Positions 50,874-60,106 of a stretch of DNA of 64,000 bases are shown piece after piece. The translations under genes and the position numbers were made by a program. How positions within the stretch are numbered: the stretch's first letter is position 1; every line of letters starts with the position of its first letter. The notes beneath the pieces are model-generated. The model saw only the letters and a list, made by a program, of their open reading frames with translations, searched no databases and was not told the DNA's origin. Source of the stretch: JAHEFU01 sp020440645 (lineage in GTDB: Bacteria; 4484-113; JAFGCY01); contig JAGRNR010000010.1 of the NCBI GenBank assembly GCA_020440645.1, positions 1-64,000 of the forward strand, read 5' to 3'.

Positions 50874-51475
50874 TTGCTTCCCTGCACGGAACGGTGGCTG
50901 ACATCCCCGCTGAGGGCATCGTGCACCTCGGCTGCGGTCCCGTCACGCTTGAACTGCATATGCCCGGCTCGCAGGCCATCCGCCTGCACGCCGGTGAGAG
51001 CCTGAGGCTGTACACGCACTTCCACTTCAGCAGCAGTGCCGACATGATGCGCCTGTATGCCTTCCAGCGCAGCGATGAGCGCGACCTGTTTGTGCTGCTG
51101 CTCAGTGGCAGCGGCGTCGGGCCGCGCGTAGCGCTGAGCCTGATGGACATCGGCTTCGGCGCACTTGCACGGGCCATCATTGATGCGGATGAGAAGACCC
51201 TGTCATCCGCCAGCGGTGTGGGCAAAAAGCTGGCGCAGAAGATCGGCGTGGAACTGGCGGACAAGGTCTCAAAGCGCTTCGGGCAGGTCGCTGCCGAAGG
51301 CACGGCTGCTGCAAGCCGGATTGATGACGAAAGCGAACAGGCACTTGAGGCGATCTGCGCACTGGGCTTCACGAGGGCCCAGGCCGAGGACAGCCTCGCT
51401 GCGGTGCTGGATGACGGCAAGGCTGAGACCGCGGTGCTGGTGCGCCGCATGCTGGCCTGGCTGTCAAGGAACTGA
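50870..51475 (+). CDS. ruvA: Holliday junction DNA-binding subunit RuvA
   Basis: RuvA of 201 residues, which binds the four-way junction and guides the RuvB helicase. Seen: N-terminal OB-fold beginning MIASLHGTVADIPAEGIVH, helix-hairpin-helix motifs with LLLSGSGVGPRVALSLM and LSSASGVGKKLAQKIGVELADK, and the C-terminal RuvB-contact domain (EQALEAICALGFTRAQAEDSL). The TTG start at 50870 overlaps the ruvC stop; GGAG lies eight bases before it. ruvB is not in the next position; a zinc-ribbon membrane protein follows instead. Confidence 0.97.
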   Translation: MIASLHGTVADIPAEGIVHLGCGPVTLELHMPGSQAIRLHAGESLRLYTHFHFSSSADMMRLYAFQRSDERDLFVLLLSGSGVGPRVALSLMDIGFGALARAIIDADEKTLSSASGVGKKLAQKIGVELADKVSKRFGQVAAEGTAAASRIDDESEQALEAICALGFTRAQAEDSLAAVLDDGKAETAVLVRRMLAWLSRN

Positions 51476-51490
51476 TGCAGGAGATGACGG

Positions 51491-52087
51491 ATGCGCTGCG
51501 AACACTGTGAAGCACAGAACCCGGATGATGCGATGTTCTGCGGAGAGTGCGGCCACCGCCTCGGCCCGCAGCTGCCCCCGGCCCAGGATGCACCGCCACC
51601 ACCACCGGTCGCTCCACCAGCGCCCCAGCCGGATGCCCAGGGCAACTACGGCACCGGAGCAGCCGGACCGGCCATGCCGCCTCCATCAGCGGGGCAGTAT
51701 GTCCAGCACACCAACACGAGCGGCAGCGGGCCGCAGGCCATCCTGCCGGATGAGGCAAACGGCTGGACCTTCGCCGGCTGCCTGCCCTTCGGGATCTTCG
51801 GCTTCAGCCACAATGTGGTGGGCTGGGGTTTGGTCGGTTGTATCGGAGTTTTGATCCCGCCGCTGCACTGGCTGTACTTCTTCGTGATGGGGGCCAGCGG
51901 CAAGCAGATCGCCTGGAAGCACAGGCGCTTTGCAGACATTGAAAGCTACCGCAGCACGATGCAGATCTGGAACATCGCCGGCATCGCCTGGATGGTGATC
52001 ACCCTGCTTTACTGGGGATTGGTAACTGTTGCTTCCAGCCTGAACCCTGACTCAGCGGCCAGCGCCTTCTTCAGGGAGCTGCAGTAA
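51491..52087 (+). CDS. zinc-ribbon membrane protein
   Basis: A 198-residue protein. Seen: N-terminal zinc ribbon MRCEHCEAQNPDDAMFCGECG (two CxxC pairs), a ~70-residue Pro/Ala/Gln-rich linker, two or three hydrophobic segments (CLPFGIFGFSHNVVGWGLVGCIGVLI, WLYFFVMG, IAGIAWMVITLLYWGLV), and a short tail. The family role is unknown; zinc ribbons of this type often head small membrane proteins. GGAG is eight bases before ATG 51491. It follows ruvA by 15 bases, so it probably shares its mRNA. Confidence 0.78.
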   Translation: MRCEHCEAQNPDDAMFCGECGHRLGPQLPPAQDAPPPPPVAPPAPQPDAQGNYGTGAAGPAMPPPSAGQYVQHTNTSGSGPQAILPDEANGWTFAGCLPFGIFGFSHNVVGWGLVGCIGVLIPPLHWLYFFVMGASGKQIAWKHRRFADIESYRSTMQIWNIAGIAWMVITLLYWGLVTVASSLNPDSAASAFFRELQ

Positions 52088-52184
52088 TTGAGAAAGCCCG
52101 GAATTTACCGGATATCACGCAATCCCGATTATGAATATTAGAATGACTGGACCAGTCATCATTCCCTGGTGGTAGGGAGCGTAC

Positions 52185-54461
52185 ATGGCAAGCAGGAAGA
52201 GAGCTAATAACACTGGTACGGGCGGTCGCAGCCGCTTCGGCCGCGCGATCAGCATCATCAACACAGTCATCTGGCTGCTGGTGCTCGGCAGCCTGCTGAT
52301 GGTGCTCAGTGGACTGCTCAAGTTCCGCAGTGCCTATTTCGACGTGCGGGATGACATGCACGACCTGGTCAGCACCGATGTGACGGACAGCCAGGCCACG
52401 CGGGTCTACGCCCGCGATTACGATCCGACAACCGGCGAGGGCACCCTGCTGGGCATCGTGGCCGAGGAGAACCGTAAGGACGTCGACTATTACGAACTAC
52501 CGCCGATGCTGGTGGCCTGCCTGCTGTCCACCGAAGACCACCGCTTCTTCCGCCACCATGGCGTGGATGTGCTCGGCACCGGCCGCGCGATCGCCAAGGG
52601 TGTGATCAACAACAGTGACATCCGCGGTACTTCGACCATCACCCAGCAGCTGGCCCGCAACGTCTACCTCGCGAACATCAAGAGCGAGAAGACTATGAAC
52701 CGAAAGGCGCAGGAGGCCGTGCTGGCGCTGGAGCTTGAGCAGCAGCTGACCAAGCAGGAAATCATCGAGCGCTACCTGAACCATGTCTACCTCGGCAACC
52801 ACTCCTATGGAGTGAAGGCTGCCGCCGAGAACTACTTCGGCAAGGACCTGAATGAACTCAGCCTTGCGGAATGCGCCCTGCTGGCCGGACTGCCGCAGCA
52901 GCCGAGCGCCTACAACCCGGCTGACCCGGAGAAGCAGAAGTTCGCCAAGGAGCGCCGCAATACGGTGCTGAGCCTGCTTGAATCTCGCCTCGACGAGGGA
53001 TTCATTGAGGAACTGCAGGCTGAGGACCCGGAGATGTTCGGTGATCTCAACCTCACGCCGGGACGCATTGAGGAGGCGATCAAGTCCCCGATCGAGGTCA
53101 ATGTGAAGCGAGGCTCCAACCGCCTGCGCTTCCCCTACTTCACCACCTACGTGATTGACAACGTGCTTGAGGAACGCTACAAGCGCGAGAACGTGCGCCG
53201 CGAGGGAATGACCGTGGTCACGACGCTCGACCCGCTGCTGCAGCAATGGGCCGAGGAGATCGTCAAGGAGAAGGTTGACAGTCAGCGCAAGAGCCAGAAT
53301 GTCAGCCAGGCGGTGCTGATGCTGCTGGACGCCAAGACCGGTGAGGTGCTTGCCAATGTCGGCGGCTATGAATGGGGCCAGCCCAACCGCTTCGGCGAAC
53401 CGGACAGCTTCAACCGTGGCTTCCTGATGCGCCGCCAGGTCGGCAGCTCCTTCAAGCCATTTACCTACTCAACAGCCTATGAGCAGGGCATCAGCCCCAG
53501 CGCCCTGATCTGGGACGGGCCAAACAAGGAAATCAGTGCCCAGCTCAAGAAGGAGTGGCCGAAGAACTCGGACCATACCTACCGCGGCTGGATCAGTGTT
53601 GCAAGTGCATTGCAGTACTCCCGCAATGCTGCTGCCGTTGACCTGCTGCATAACTTCTGCGGCGAGGAAAGTGTGATCAACACCTGCCGCAAGCTCGGCA
53701 TCGAGGCGGAGCTGGAGCCGGTGCCGGCAATGACGCTGGGCGTACATGACATCAAGCCGATTGAAATGGCGGAAGCTTATACAGTGTTTCCGGAGATGGG
53801 CACGCATATCCAGCATGAGGTGATCCGCCAGGTCTACAACCAGAACGGATTCAAGATCGAGGACAATGTCAGCCCGGGCGCAATTGAGCGCCGCAGCAAT
53901 GAGGCACTGACAGAGAACACCGCCTGGATCATGGTCAACAACATGCGCCGTGTCGTCGAGGCTGGCACAGGTACGCGTGCCAGGCTCAGCAGCTTCCAGG
54001 TCGGCGGCAAGACCGGCACCTGCGACGACTTCAAGGATGCCTGGTTCGTGGGTTACACCCCGGAACTGATATGTGCTGTGTGGGTTGGCAACGACGACCA
54101 TGCTGTGGAAATGAAGCGGATGTTCGGCGGCAGCCTGCCGGCCGAAATCTGGCATGACTTCATGGTCAAGGTGCTGACACCGGTGAATGAGAAGCTTGAC
54201 GAGAATGGCAACGTTGTGCAGGCTGCCTACTCACCGCGTTTCACACAGAAGGAATTCGTCAAGCCGCAAGGCGCCACCTTCAACGGCTTTGCCGGACTGT
54301 CCTATGGTGCAGAGCTGATCAAGACGGAGGAAGGCGAGTGGATAAACGAGGCTGAGCAGAAGGAGCGTGAGGAGAAGGCCGCCCAGGAGAACCAGGCCCT
54401 GCCCGATGAGTTCTATACGCCCTGGGAGCCCGGCCAGGACCTCGGCGGCAGCATCTTCTAG
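52185..54461 (+). CDS. class A penicillin-binding protein (PBP1 type)
   Basis: A 758-residue bifunctional cell-wall enzyme: glycosyltransferase (GT51) and transpeptidase, inner-membrane anchored with the catalytic parts outside. Seen: cytoplasmic basic tail then helix INTVIWLLVLGSLLMVLSGLL; GT51 motifs EDHRFFRHHGVD (catalytic Glu), STITQQLARN, RKAQEAVLALELE, EIIERYLNHVYLG; transpeptidase SxxK as SSFKPFTY, SxN as SRN, and KTG as GGKTGT. The length and motif order are typical of PBP1a/b. GGGAG is before ATG 52185, and TAGAAT at about 52138 is a probable -10 box. It is followed 20 bases on by a zinc-ribbon HExxH protein. Confidence 0.96.
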   Translation: MASRKRANNTGTGGRSRFGRAISIINTVIWLLVLGSLLMVLSGLLKFRSAYFDVRDDMHDLVSTDVTDSQATRVYARDYDPTTGEGTLLGIVAEENRKDVDYYELPPMLVACLLSTEDHRFFRHHGVDVLGTGRAIAKGVINNSDIRGTSTITQQLARNVYLANIKSEKTMNRKAQEAVLALELEQQLTKQEIIERYLNHVYLGNHSYGVKAAAENYFGKDLNELSLAECALLAGLPQQPSAYNPADPEKQKFAKERRNTVLSLLESRLDEGFIEELQAEDPEMFGDLNLTPGRIEEAIKSPIEVNVKRGSNRLRFPYFTTYVIDNVLEERYKRENVRREGMTVVTTLDPLLQQWAEEIVKEKVDSQRKSQNVSQAVLMLLDAKTGEVLANVGGYEWGQPNRFGEPDSFNRGFLMRRQVGSSFKPFTYSTAYEQGISPSALIWDGPNKEISAQLKKEWPKNSDHTYRGWISVASALQYSRNAAAVDLLHNFCGEESVINTCRKLGIEAELEPVPAMTLGVHDIKPIEMAEAYTVFPEMGTHIQHEVIRQVYNQNGFKIEDNVSPGAIERRSNEALTENTAWIMVNNMRRVVEAGTGTRARLSSFQVGGKTGTCDDFKDAWFVGYTPELICAVWVGNDDHAVEMKRMFGGSLPAEIWHDFMVKVLTPVNEKLDENGNVVQAAYSPRFTQKEFVKPQGATFNGFAGLSYGAELIKTEEGEWINEAEQKEREEKAAQENQALPDEFYTPWEPGQDLGGSIF

Positions 54462-54481
54462 CTGGGGATATTTCGATAACG

Positions 54482-55294
54482 GTGAAACTATTACCACCGC
54501 AATCCGGTATACAGGTGGTGAAAACCGTTAATATCACCTGCCCGTTCTGCGAGGAATGCACCCCGGCGACAGCCAATGTCTGCCGCAAGTGCGGCTTCCC
54601 GTTCAGCTGCGATATCTCCGAATACGGGCAGAGCACCGGCCGCCGCGTAATGGGCGAGACCTGGAAGATCCTCGTGCTGATCGCTGTCGTGGCCTTCACC
54701 CTGACCGGCGGCGCCTTCTTCAACACCAGCATCGAAAGCTACCACGGCCTGACCGCTACGCTGGTCGGCCGCATGACACCTGAGAAGGACAGCGGCATCC
54801 CGATCGTCGGGCCGCCGGAATTCGTCTACCGTACCGAGATGGCGCTGGCCCTGCTGGAAAGCCGGGCTGACGATTACTACTTCCGCATGCAGCAGTACGT
54901 CACCGAGATCCAGTACTTCGATGGCAACTCGCTGGAGTACGGTGACAAGTCGATTCCGCTTGATGGCATCGGTGCGGTGTCAACACCCGCTACCGGACAT
55001 GTGCTGGTGCTGCCCAACACCGCCTTCAATTCCGGCTTCCACAACCTGTACGATCGGGACGTGTTCGTCTACGCCGGTGTGCTGGTGCATGAACTGCGGC
55101 ATATTGAATTGCATGCCTTCAACCAGGCACCGGGCGGCTGGGAGGAGGAGAAGCTCTGCGAGGAGGCGGCCTACGCCGCGATCAAGCAGATGGATGCACC
55201 GGGTGGGGTGAAGGCCAACTACCAGATGTACCTCTACAACCCGCAGGCCAACCGCTACCAGCACTGGTACGACTGGTACAAGAACTTCGACTGA
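54482..55294 (+). CDS. zinc-ribbon, single-TM protein with HExxH metallopeptidase-like motif
   Basis: A 270-residue protein. Seen: zinc ribbon CPFCEECTPATANVCRKCG near the N-terminus, one membrane helix (about residues 60-82, LVLIAVVAFTLTGGAFF), then an extracytoplasmic ~185-residue domain with VHELRHIELHAF, an HExxH zinc-protease motif (HELRH) followed by a second His and a downstream acidic stretch EEEKLCEEAAY that could give the third ligand, as in gluzincins. Not recognised as a named family. Start uncertain: GTG 54482, or GTG 54515/54518, which follow TATACA too closely to judge. It lies 20 bases after the PBP gene, hinting at an envelope role. Confidence 0.75.
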   Translation: MKLLPPQSGIQVVKTVNITCPFCEECTPATANVCRKCGFPFSCDISEYGQSTGRRVMGETWKILVLIAVVAFTLTGGAFFNTSIESYHGLTATLVGRMTPEKDSGIPIVGPPEFVYRTEMALALLESRADDYYFRMQQYVTEIQYFDGNSLEYGDKSIPLDGIGAVSTPATGHVLVLPNTAFNSGFHNLYDRDVFVYAGVLVHELRHIELHAFNQAPGGWEEEKLCEEAAYAAIKQMDAPGGVKANYQMYLYNPQANRYQHWYDWYKNFD

Positions 55295-55300
55295 GCCGAC

Positions 55301-56032
55301 TTACTTCGTGCCGTCGCCATCTTCGGCGGAGCCGGCATCCTGTGGCGTGCTCTCCTGCTGGCGGCCGGCCCCGAGCATCGCGTCAAACTGCAGGCTCTGC
55401 AGCACGTCGTCACAGGCGCTGCGCTGTGCGTCACTGAGCGGCTCGCCGCTGACGGCCTGGAAGAAGAACAGGTCGCGGTCGGTGAAGAACACCCACCCCT
55501 CGATGTAGATGGTGTTGCCCTTGCCGAGCGTCTCCTGCAGCTTCACCGGGAAGTAGCCCGGCAGCAGCGGCTCGTCCTTCGTCACATCGTACTGCAGCTG
55601 CTGGTGCACCGCCAGCCGTTCGTCCACCTGCCAGTCCTCATAGACCGGTTCACCGGCGGGCTGCATGTCGTAGTACTTCTCCAGCCCTTCCATCTGCATC
55701 ACGCCCAGCCAGTCGTACAGCGCGCTGACCGGCTCCTTGTGCAAAAGCGTCGCCATCCCGCGGATGCGCTTGCCCATCAGGCTCCAGCCGTCACCCTCCA
55801 GCAGGAAGGGAAACTCCGCGTTGTCAACGAAGGGCCCGACCGCCAGCTGGTTGGCATCGTAGCTGAACTTCACATCGAGGTTCGGGTTGCTGCCCTTCTG
55901 CATGTCAGCCGGGGCATGGCCGCCACCGGCCCCTCCCCTGCGGGCATTCGGCGTGAGGAACAGCCAGGCCAGCGCGACAACGAACAGCACTGCCAGTGCT
56001 GCAGCCACCTGCATCAGCCTGTTGCCCTTCAT
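55301..56032 (-). CDS. exported or membrane-anchored protein of unknown function
   Basis: A 243-residue protein with an N-terminal hydrophobic helix (LMQVAAALAVLFVVALAWLFL), probably an uncleaved anchor, and a ~200-residue soluble part with no recognised domain (WSLMGKRIRGMATLLHKEP, LFFFQAVSGEPLSDAQRSA near the C-terminus). The ATG overlaps the nusB stop codon by one base (TGATG), so it is translated from the nusB mRNA. It ends six bases from the convergent zinc-ribbon gene. Confidence 0.7.
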   Translation of the reverse strand: MKGNRLMQVAAALAVLFVVALAWLFLTPNARRGGAGGGHAPADMQKGSNPNLDVKFSYDANQLAVGPFVDNAEFPFLLEGDGWSLMGKRIRGMATLLHKEPVSALYDWLGVMQMEGLEKYYDMQPAGEPVYEDWQVDERLAVHQQLQYDVTKDEPLLPGYFPVKLQETLGKGNTIYIEGWVFFTDRDLFFFQAVSGEPLSDAQRSACDDVLQSLQFDAMLGAGRQQESTPQDAGSAEDGDGTK

Positions 56033-56532
56033 CAGCCCTCACCTCCACCGGAGCTCTCCAGCTCCGGATGGCGCTTGACCACCGCGCCGAGGATGCCGTT
56101 GATGAAGCGGCCGGCCTCATGCTCGCCGTAGATCTTCACCAGTTCAAGCGCTTCATTGATCACGATCCGGTACTCCGTGCCAAGGTACAGCATTTCGGCG
56201 TATGCCAGCTGCAGGATGATCTTCTCCGGGAGGCCGATGCGGTCGTAGCTCCAGTCGGTCGGGTAGCGCGAGAGCTCGGCATCGATGTGCTGCTCATGCT
56301 GCTTGACCTGCTCCACCAGCTCCCGCACGAAGTCCGCGCTGGCACCACTGAAGCTGCCGCGGACGTAGCCCTCCTCGTCCGGGTCATCCATGTAGATCTG
56401 AGACACCTCCGGATCGCTGATTGTTCTCTCCAGCGCGGTGGCGGTGTCCAGCGCGGGATGCTGTGAGAGCTCGAACAGCAGCTCAAAGGCCTTGCGCCGC
56501 GAACGGCGGCGGCCGGCATCACTTCCCGACAT
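56032..56532 (-). CDS. nusB: transcription antitermination factor NusB
   Basis: A 166-residue NusB, an all-helical RNA-binding protein that joins NusE (S10) and boxA RNA to prevent premature termination in rRNA operons. Seen: RRKAFELLFELSQHP at the N-terminus (the usual R..A...L), then a longer acidic insert (EVSQIYMDDPDEEGYVRGSF), and the conserved C-terminal half WSYDRIGLPEKIILQLAYAEMLY, RIVINEALELVKIYG, RFINGILGAVVK. GGAG is seven bases before ATG 56532. It is co-transcribed with the unknown anchored protein downstream. Confidence 0.95.
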   Translation of the reverse strand: MSGSDAGRRRSRRKAFELLFELSQHPALDTATALERTISDPEVSQIYMDDPDEEGYVRGSFSGASADFVRELVEQVKQHEQHIDAELSRYPTDWSYDRIGLPEKIILQLAYAEMLYLGTEYRIVINEALELVKIYGEHEAGRFINGILGAVVKRHPELESSGGGEG

Positions 56533-56689
56533 GGGATCGCTCCAGGGGTTTCAATGTACGCATTCGACGCCGAAGTTATATATTCCGCCTGAATAATCGT
56601 CAATCGGCTGCAGGTTCGCCCTCCCGGCGCCGATGGGGAAATGGGCGGCTCTGCCCGCCTGCTGAACCCATAGTGCAAGGAGGCATGCA

Positions 56690-56884
56690 ATGGATATCAG
56701 CGGTGCGATTGACATGGCCCAGGGATTTGCCAACAGGAACGTCGAGGCGGCGAAACTGTCGGCGACCATCTCCCAGGTCAAGAAGCACATGGACCTGCAG
56801 CAGAGCATCGTGGCGAAGCTGCTGGCCAGCCTGCCGGATGTCAGTCCGGAGGGCGTGGGCGGCAACATCGACATCAAGGCCTGA
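56690..56884 (+). CDS. YjfB-like putative motility protein
   Basis: A 64-residue peptide starting MDISGAIDMAQG, with a helical middle (QVKKHMDLQQSIVAKLLASLP), similar to the small YjfB/"putative motility protein" family, which in Bacillus lies in the motility regulon; molecular function unknown. A strong AAGGAGG lies six bases before ATG 56690. It is a single gene between nusB (divergent) and a propeller lipoprotein, and fits with the presence of cheX-cheA in this genome. No flagellar genes are visible here. Confidence 0.7.
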   Translation: MDISGAIDMAQGFANRNVEAAKLSATISQVKKHMDLQQSIVAKLLASLPDVSPEGVGGNIDIKA

Positions 56885-57031
56885 GGCCGGGTCCGCAACC
56901 GGTGGACGGGGCGATGCTCCGTCCGCCGGGAATTTTCATCTCCACCACGCAGTCCGCTGCCGGCACTGAACCACCCCGCTTTCCAGTTCCACGCTTGTTA
57001 TACTGGCCGCAGTCAACTCCGGGAGAAATTC

Positions 57032-60000
57032 ATGCGCAAGCTTCTGATTGCATTAGCCTCAGTATCCATTAGTTACCTACTGGCCTCCTGCGGGGCTCAG
57101 CAGGGAAACGTGGACGGTTCGATTTCACCTGCATCGCGGGCCAACGAGTTTGGATTCGAGCCAGCCCCGCTGACCGGTTTTCCCACCAAGCTGCCTGAGG
57201 ATGAACTGCAGCCCTGGGAAGCCGAAACGCGCTCCGCCAGCGGCATCGACGGCAACAGTGATTTCACGGCCGGTCGCGACTGGTTCAGCACAAGTTCCAG
57301 CGGTGTCAGCGAGAATGGCGAAGCTGCGCATCTTGAAGGCGGGCAGCCGGGCTCAAGTTACGGTATCTGGCGCATCCCGCTGGGCGGAGAACAGCCCGGC
57401 ACCATCTCCCTGGATGTCAACCTGCTTGACAATGGATCTGCAGCGGCGTCAGAATTCTATGTAGGTATCGCCAACTATGCCAGCGGCAAGTGGGACTGGT
57501 ACGGGCCGTTTGATGACAGTCACGTGCGGCTCAGCACGGCGGAGGTGATCCGCAATGGCGGGAACTACCTGTCGGCGGTGCAGAACACATTCGTATCAGT
57601 ACTCGTCAGCGGCAGCAACAAGGTGGATGTGATTGGCATCAGCCTGAATCCGTACGACGGTTCCGATGGCAACGCCCCCGGCATCCCAGACGGACTTGTG
57701 GCAACCGCCGTCGCAGGTGGGCTGGAGCTGCGATGGAACCCGGTGATTGCTGACGACCTGGCAGGCTACCGCATCTTCCATTCCGGCAGGCAGTTCATCA
57801 ATCCGCATTCCGCAGGCGTCAGGCAGCTCGATTCGCTGGAAGGCTCCACGCACAGGCTGCTGGAAACCGATGACGATTCCGCATTCGTGCGAATTGCGGC
57901 GATTGACCACAACGGCAACGAAAGCAGTGTCAGCCAGCTTGTCAGCGGCAAGCCCCTGGCGGGCGGCATTCCGCAGCTGCTGGTCACAACCGACAGCACT
58001 GGTGGACTGCTCGGCAGTCCCGCCACTCTCAATTTCTCCGGTGCTGACAGCTACGACATCGACAGCAACGGTGATGGAATCTTTGATGTGACCGGAAACA
58101 CCAGTGGCGCGGCGGTGATTGACACCGGCAACACCGGCATCATCCGTCCACGGGTGCGTGGCACAGGCAGCGGCGGCGAAGCTGTGGCGCTCGGTGCCGT
58201 ATCGCTGGTGATCACAGGCAACAGCCGCCCGCTGGCCAGTGCGACCGCCAGTCCCCAGTCCGGCAAGGCACCGCTTGGCGTGACATTCACGGGAAGCGCG
58301 GAGGATGCTGAGGATGACGCATCCGCGCTGAGCTATGCCTGGGACTTTGATGGCGACGGCATTTATGAGGCCGGCACGGACTCCCTCACACCCGCTGCCC
58401 AGAACTACAGCACTCCCGGCATCTACAACGTGAAGTTCAGGGTGACTGACAGCCAGGGAGCCAGCGATGTTGACACGGTCAGCGTGCTGGTGACGGACCC
58501 GGACAACCTGGCACCGGTAGCAGACCTGCAGGCCAACTCGGTCAGTGGAATCGTCCCGCTGGATATAGCGTTTGATGCTTCCGGCAGCTCTGACAGTGAC
58601 GGCAGCATCATCCTGTACGAGTGGGATTTCAACAACGACGGAATGTTCGACGCCACCAGTGACAGCCCGATGGTCAGCAACACCTATAACGAAGCCGGCA
58701 TCTTTGAATGCCGGGTGCGTGTGACTGACAACTCATTTGCAACGGACACGGACGTATTGGGCATCACTGCCAATTCGGCGGATGGACTCGGACCGGTTGC
58801 CGGGTTCCAGGTGAGGCCTTACCTGGCACTTACTGGTCAGCAGATCACCTTCGACGGTTCCGCTTCGTTCAGCCAGCGCGGAACCATTGAGCTGTACCAA
58901 TGGGATTTCAACGGTGACGGTGTATGGGATGCAAGCGGCAGTGCGGATACTGCATTGTCCAGCATCGCAGTGCAGGGTGATTACACTGCCCGCTTGCGTG
59001 TGACGGACAGCTTCGGGGCTACGGAAGACGTCGAAGTCACCTACTCCGTTTCCAACACGGTGTATTCCCAGTTCGGCTGGAATGGATTGAACTGGAACCA
59101 GAGTCCGTACTACGGCCCGACAAGCAACAACCTGCGCTGGGATTTCACAATGGGTGATGACATCGACGGCGGTGGTGTTTCGATTGCCAGTGACGGCACG
59201 CTTTACGTGCCAAGCTGGGATAACAGCCTGCATGCTCTCAATCCGGATGGCACAGAGAAATGGGCGTATGGGACTCCCAGTAATCTGTTTTCCACCCCAT
59301 CCATCTCTGCAGACGGCACGATCTACTTTACAACCAGCTTTAACAAGGTTTTTGCCCTGCATCCCAATGGCGACCTTAAATGGAAGTTTTCGTCTGACAC
59401 AAACTCCTGGGGCGGGATAAAACTGGATCGAAATGGAAACCTTCTGCATCTTTCCACGGCTGGAACGCTCTACTGCATCCGTCCTGACGGGACTGAGAAG
59501 TGGAAATATGAAAGTAACACGGGTACTGCGATCTATGGTTATGTCGCAATCTCACCGGAAGGAGTTATGTATTTTGGCGACCCGGATGGGAGGCTGATCG
59601 CCATCAATCCGGACGGCAGCTTCCGCTGGGATGTTACCCTGTCAACCAGTTCCTATTCCTCCCCGATGATCGGATATGATGGCACGATTTATGTCGGTGG
59701 CGGCAATTCCCAGAAGTTGTATGCCGTCGATCCGGAGGGCAATATTCTCTGGAGCTTCGATACATCCTCCAACGTTCGCTGCACACCTGCGCTTTTGATA
59801 GACGGCAGGATCCTCATCGGTGACGATGGTGGTGATTTTTATTGCGTGCTGCCTGATGGCAGCGAAAGCTGGTCACTTTCTCTGGGTATCGAACTGAGGA
59901 CGCAGGCACTGGTGGATGCAGCCAGCAACATCTACATCGGCAACAGTTCCGGTGACTTCTACTGCCTTGATTCAAATGGAAATGAGGTCTGGAGCTCCAA

Positions 60001-60106
60001 CCTGCCCGGTGGATGGATAACAGCAAGCCCGTCGATCGGTGCGGACGGCACCGTCTACATCGGGTCCTGGGATAACAAGCTGTACGCCTTCGGCCCGACG
60101 CCCTAG
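57032..60106 (+). CDS. large lipoprotein: FN3, PKD repeats and one 8-blade PQQ-like propeller
   Basis: A 1024-residue lipoprotein (signal MRKLLIALASVSISYLLASC), third propeller paralogue in the window. In order: N-terminal conserved domain with FYVGIANYASGKWDWYGPF; an FN3-like domain (GLVATAVAGGLELRWNPVIADDLAGY); PKD repeats with AWDFDGDGIYEA, EWDFNNDGMFDA and QWDFNGDGVWDA; then eight PQQ-like blades (ISADGTIYFTTSFNKVFALHPNG, IGADGTVYIGSWDNKLYAFG). GGGAG is before ATG 57032. The blade region about 59280-59700 is visibly richer in A and T than the rest, suggesting a different origin or recent conversion. The stop shares CTAG with the convergent deaminase gene. Confidence 0.87.
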   Translation: MRKLLIALASVSISYLLASCGAQQGNVDGSISPASRANEFGFEPAPLTGFPTKLPEDELQPWEAETRSASGIDGNSDFTAGRDWFSTSSSGVSENGEAAHLEGGQPGSSYGIWRIPLGGEQPGTISLDVNLLDNGSAAASEFYVGIANYASGKWDWYGPFDDSHVRLSTAEVIRNGGNYLSAVQNTFVSVLVSGSNKVDVIGISLNPYDGSDGNAPGIPDGLVATAVAGGLELRWNPVIADDLAGYRIFHSGRQFINPHSAGVRQLDSLEGSTHRLLETDDDSAFVRIAAIDHNGNESSVSQLVSGKPLAGGIPQLLVTTDSTGGLLGSPATLNFSGADSYDIDSNGDGIFDVTGNTSGAAVIDTGNTGIIRPRVRGTGSGGEAVALGAVSLVITGNSRPLASATASPQSGKAPLGVTFTGSAEDAEDDASALSYAWDFDGDGIYEAGTDSLTPAAQNYSTPGIYNVKFRVTDSQGASDVDTVSVLVTDPDNLAPVADLQANSVSGIVPLDIAFDASGSSDSDGSIILYEWDFNNDGMFDATSDSPMVSNTYNEAGIFECRVRVTDNSFATDTDVLGITANSADGLGPVAGFQVRPYLALTGQQITFDGSASFSQRGTIELYQWDFNGDGVWDASGSADTALSSIAVQGDYTARLRVTDSFGATEDVEVTYSVSNTVYSQFGWNGLNWNQSPYYGPTSNNLRWDFTMGDDIDGGGVSIASDGTLYVPSWDNSLHALNPDGTEKWAYGTPSNLFSTPSISADGTIYFTTSFNKVFALHPNGDLKWKFSSDTNSWGGIKLDRNGNLLHLSTAGTLYCIRPDGTEKWKYESNTGTAIYGYVAISPEGVMYFGDPDGRLIAINPDGSFRWDVTLSTSSYSSPMIGYDGTIYVGGGNSQKLYAVDPEGNILWSFDTSSNVRCTPALLIDGRILIGDDGGDFYCVLPDGSESWSLSLGIELRTQALVDAASNIYIGNSSGDFYCLDSNGNEVWSSNLPGGWITASPSIGADGTVYIGSWDNKLYAFGPTP

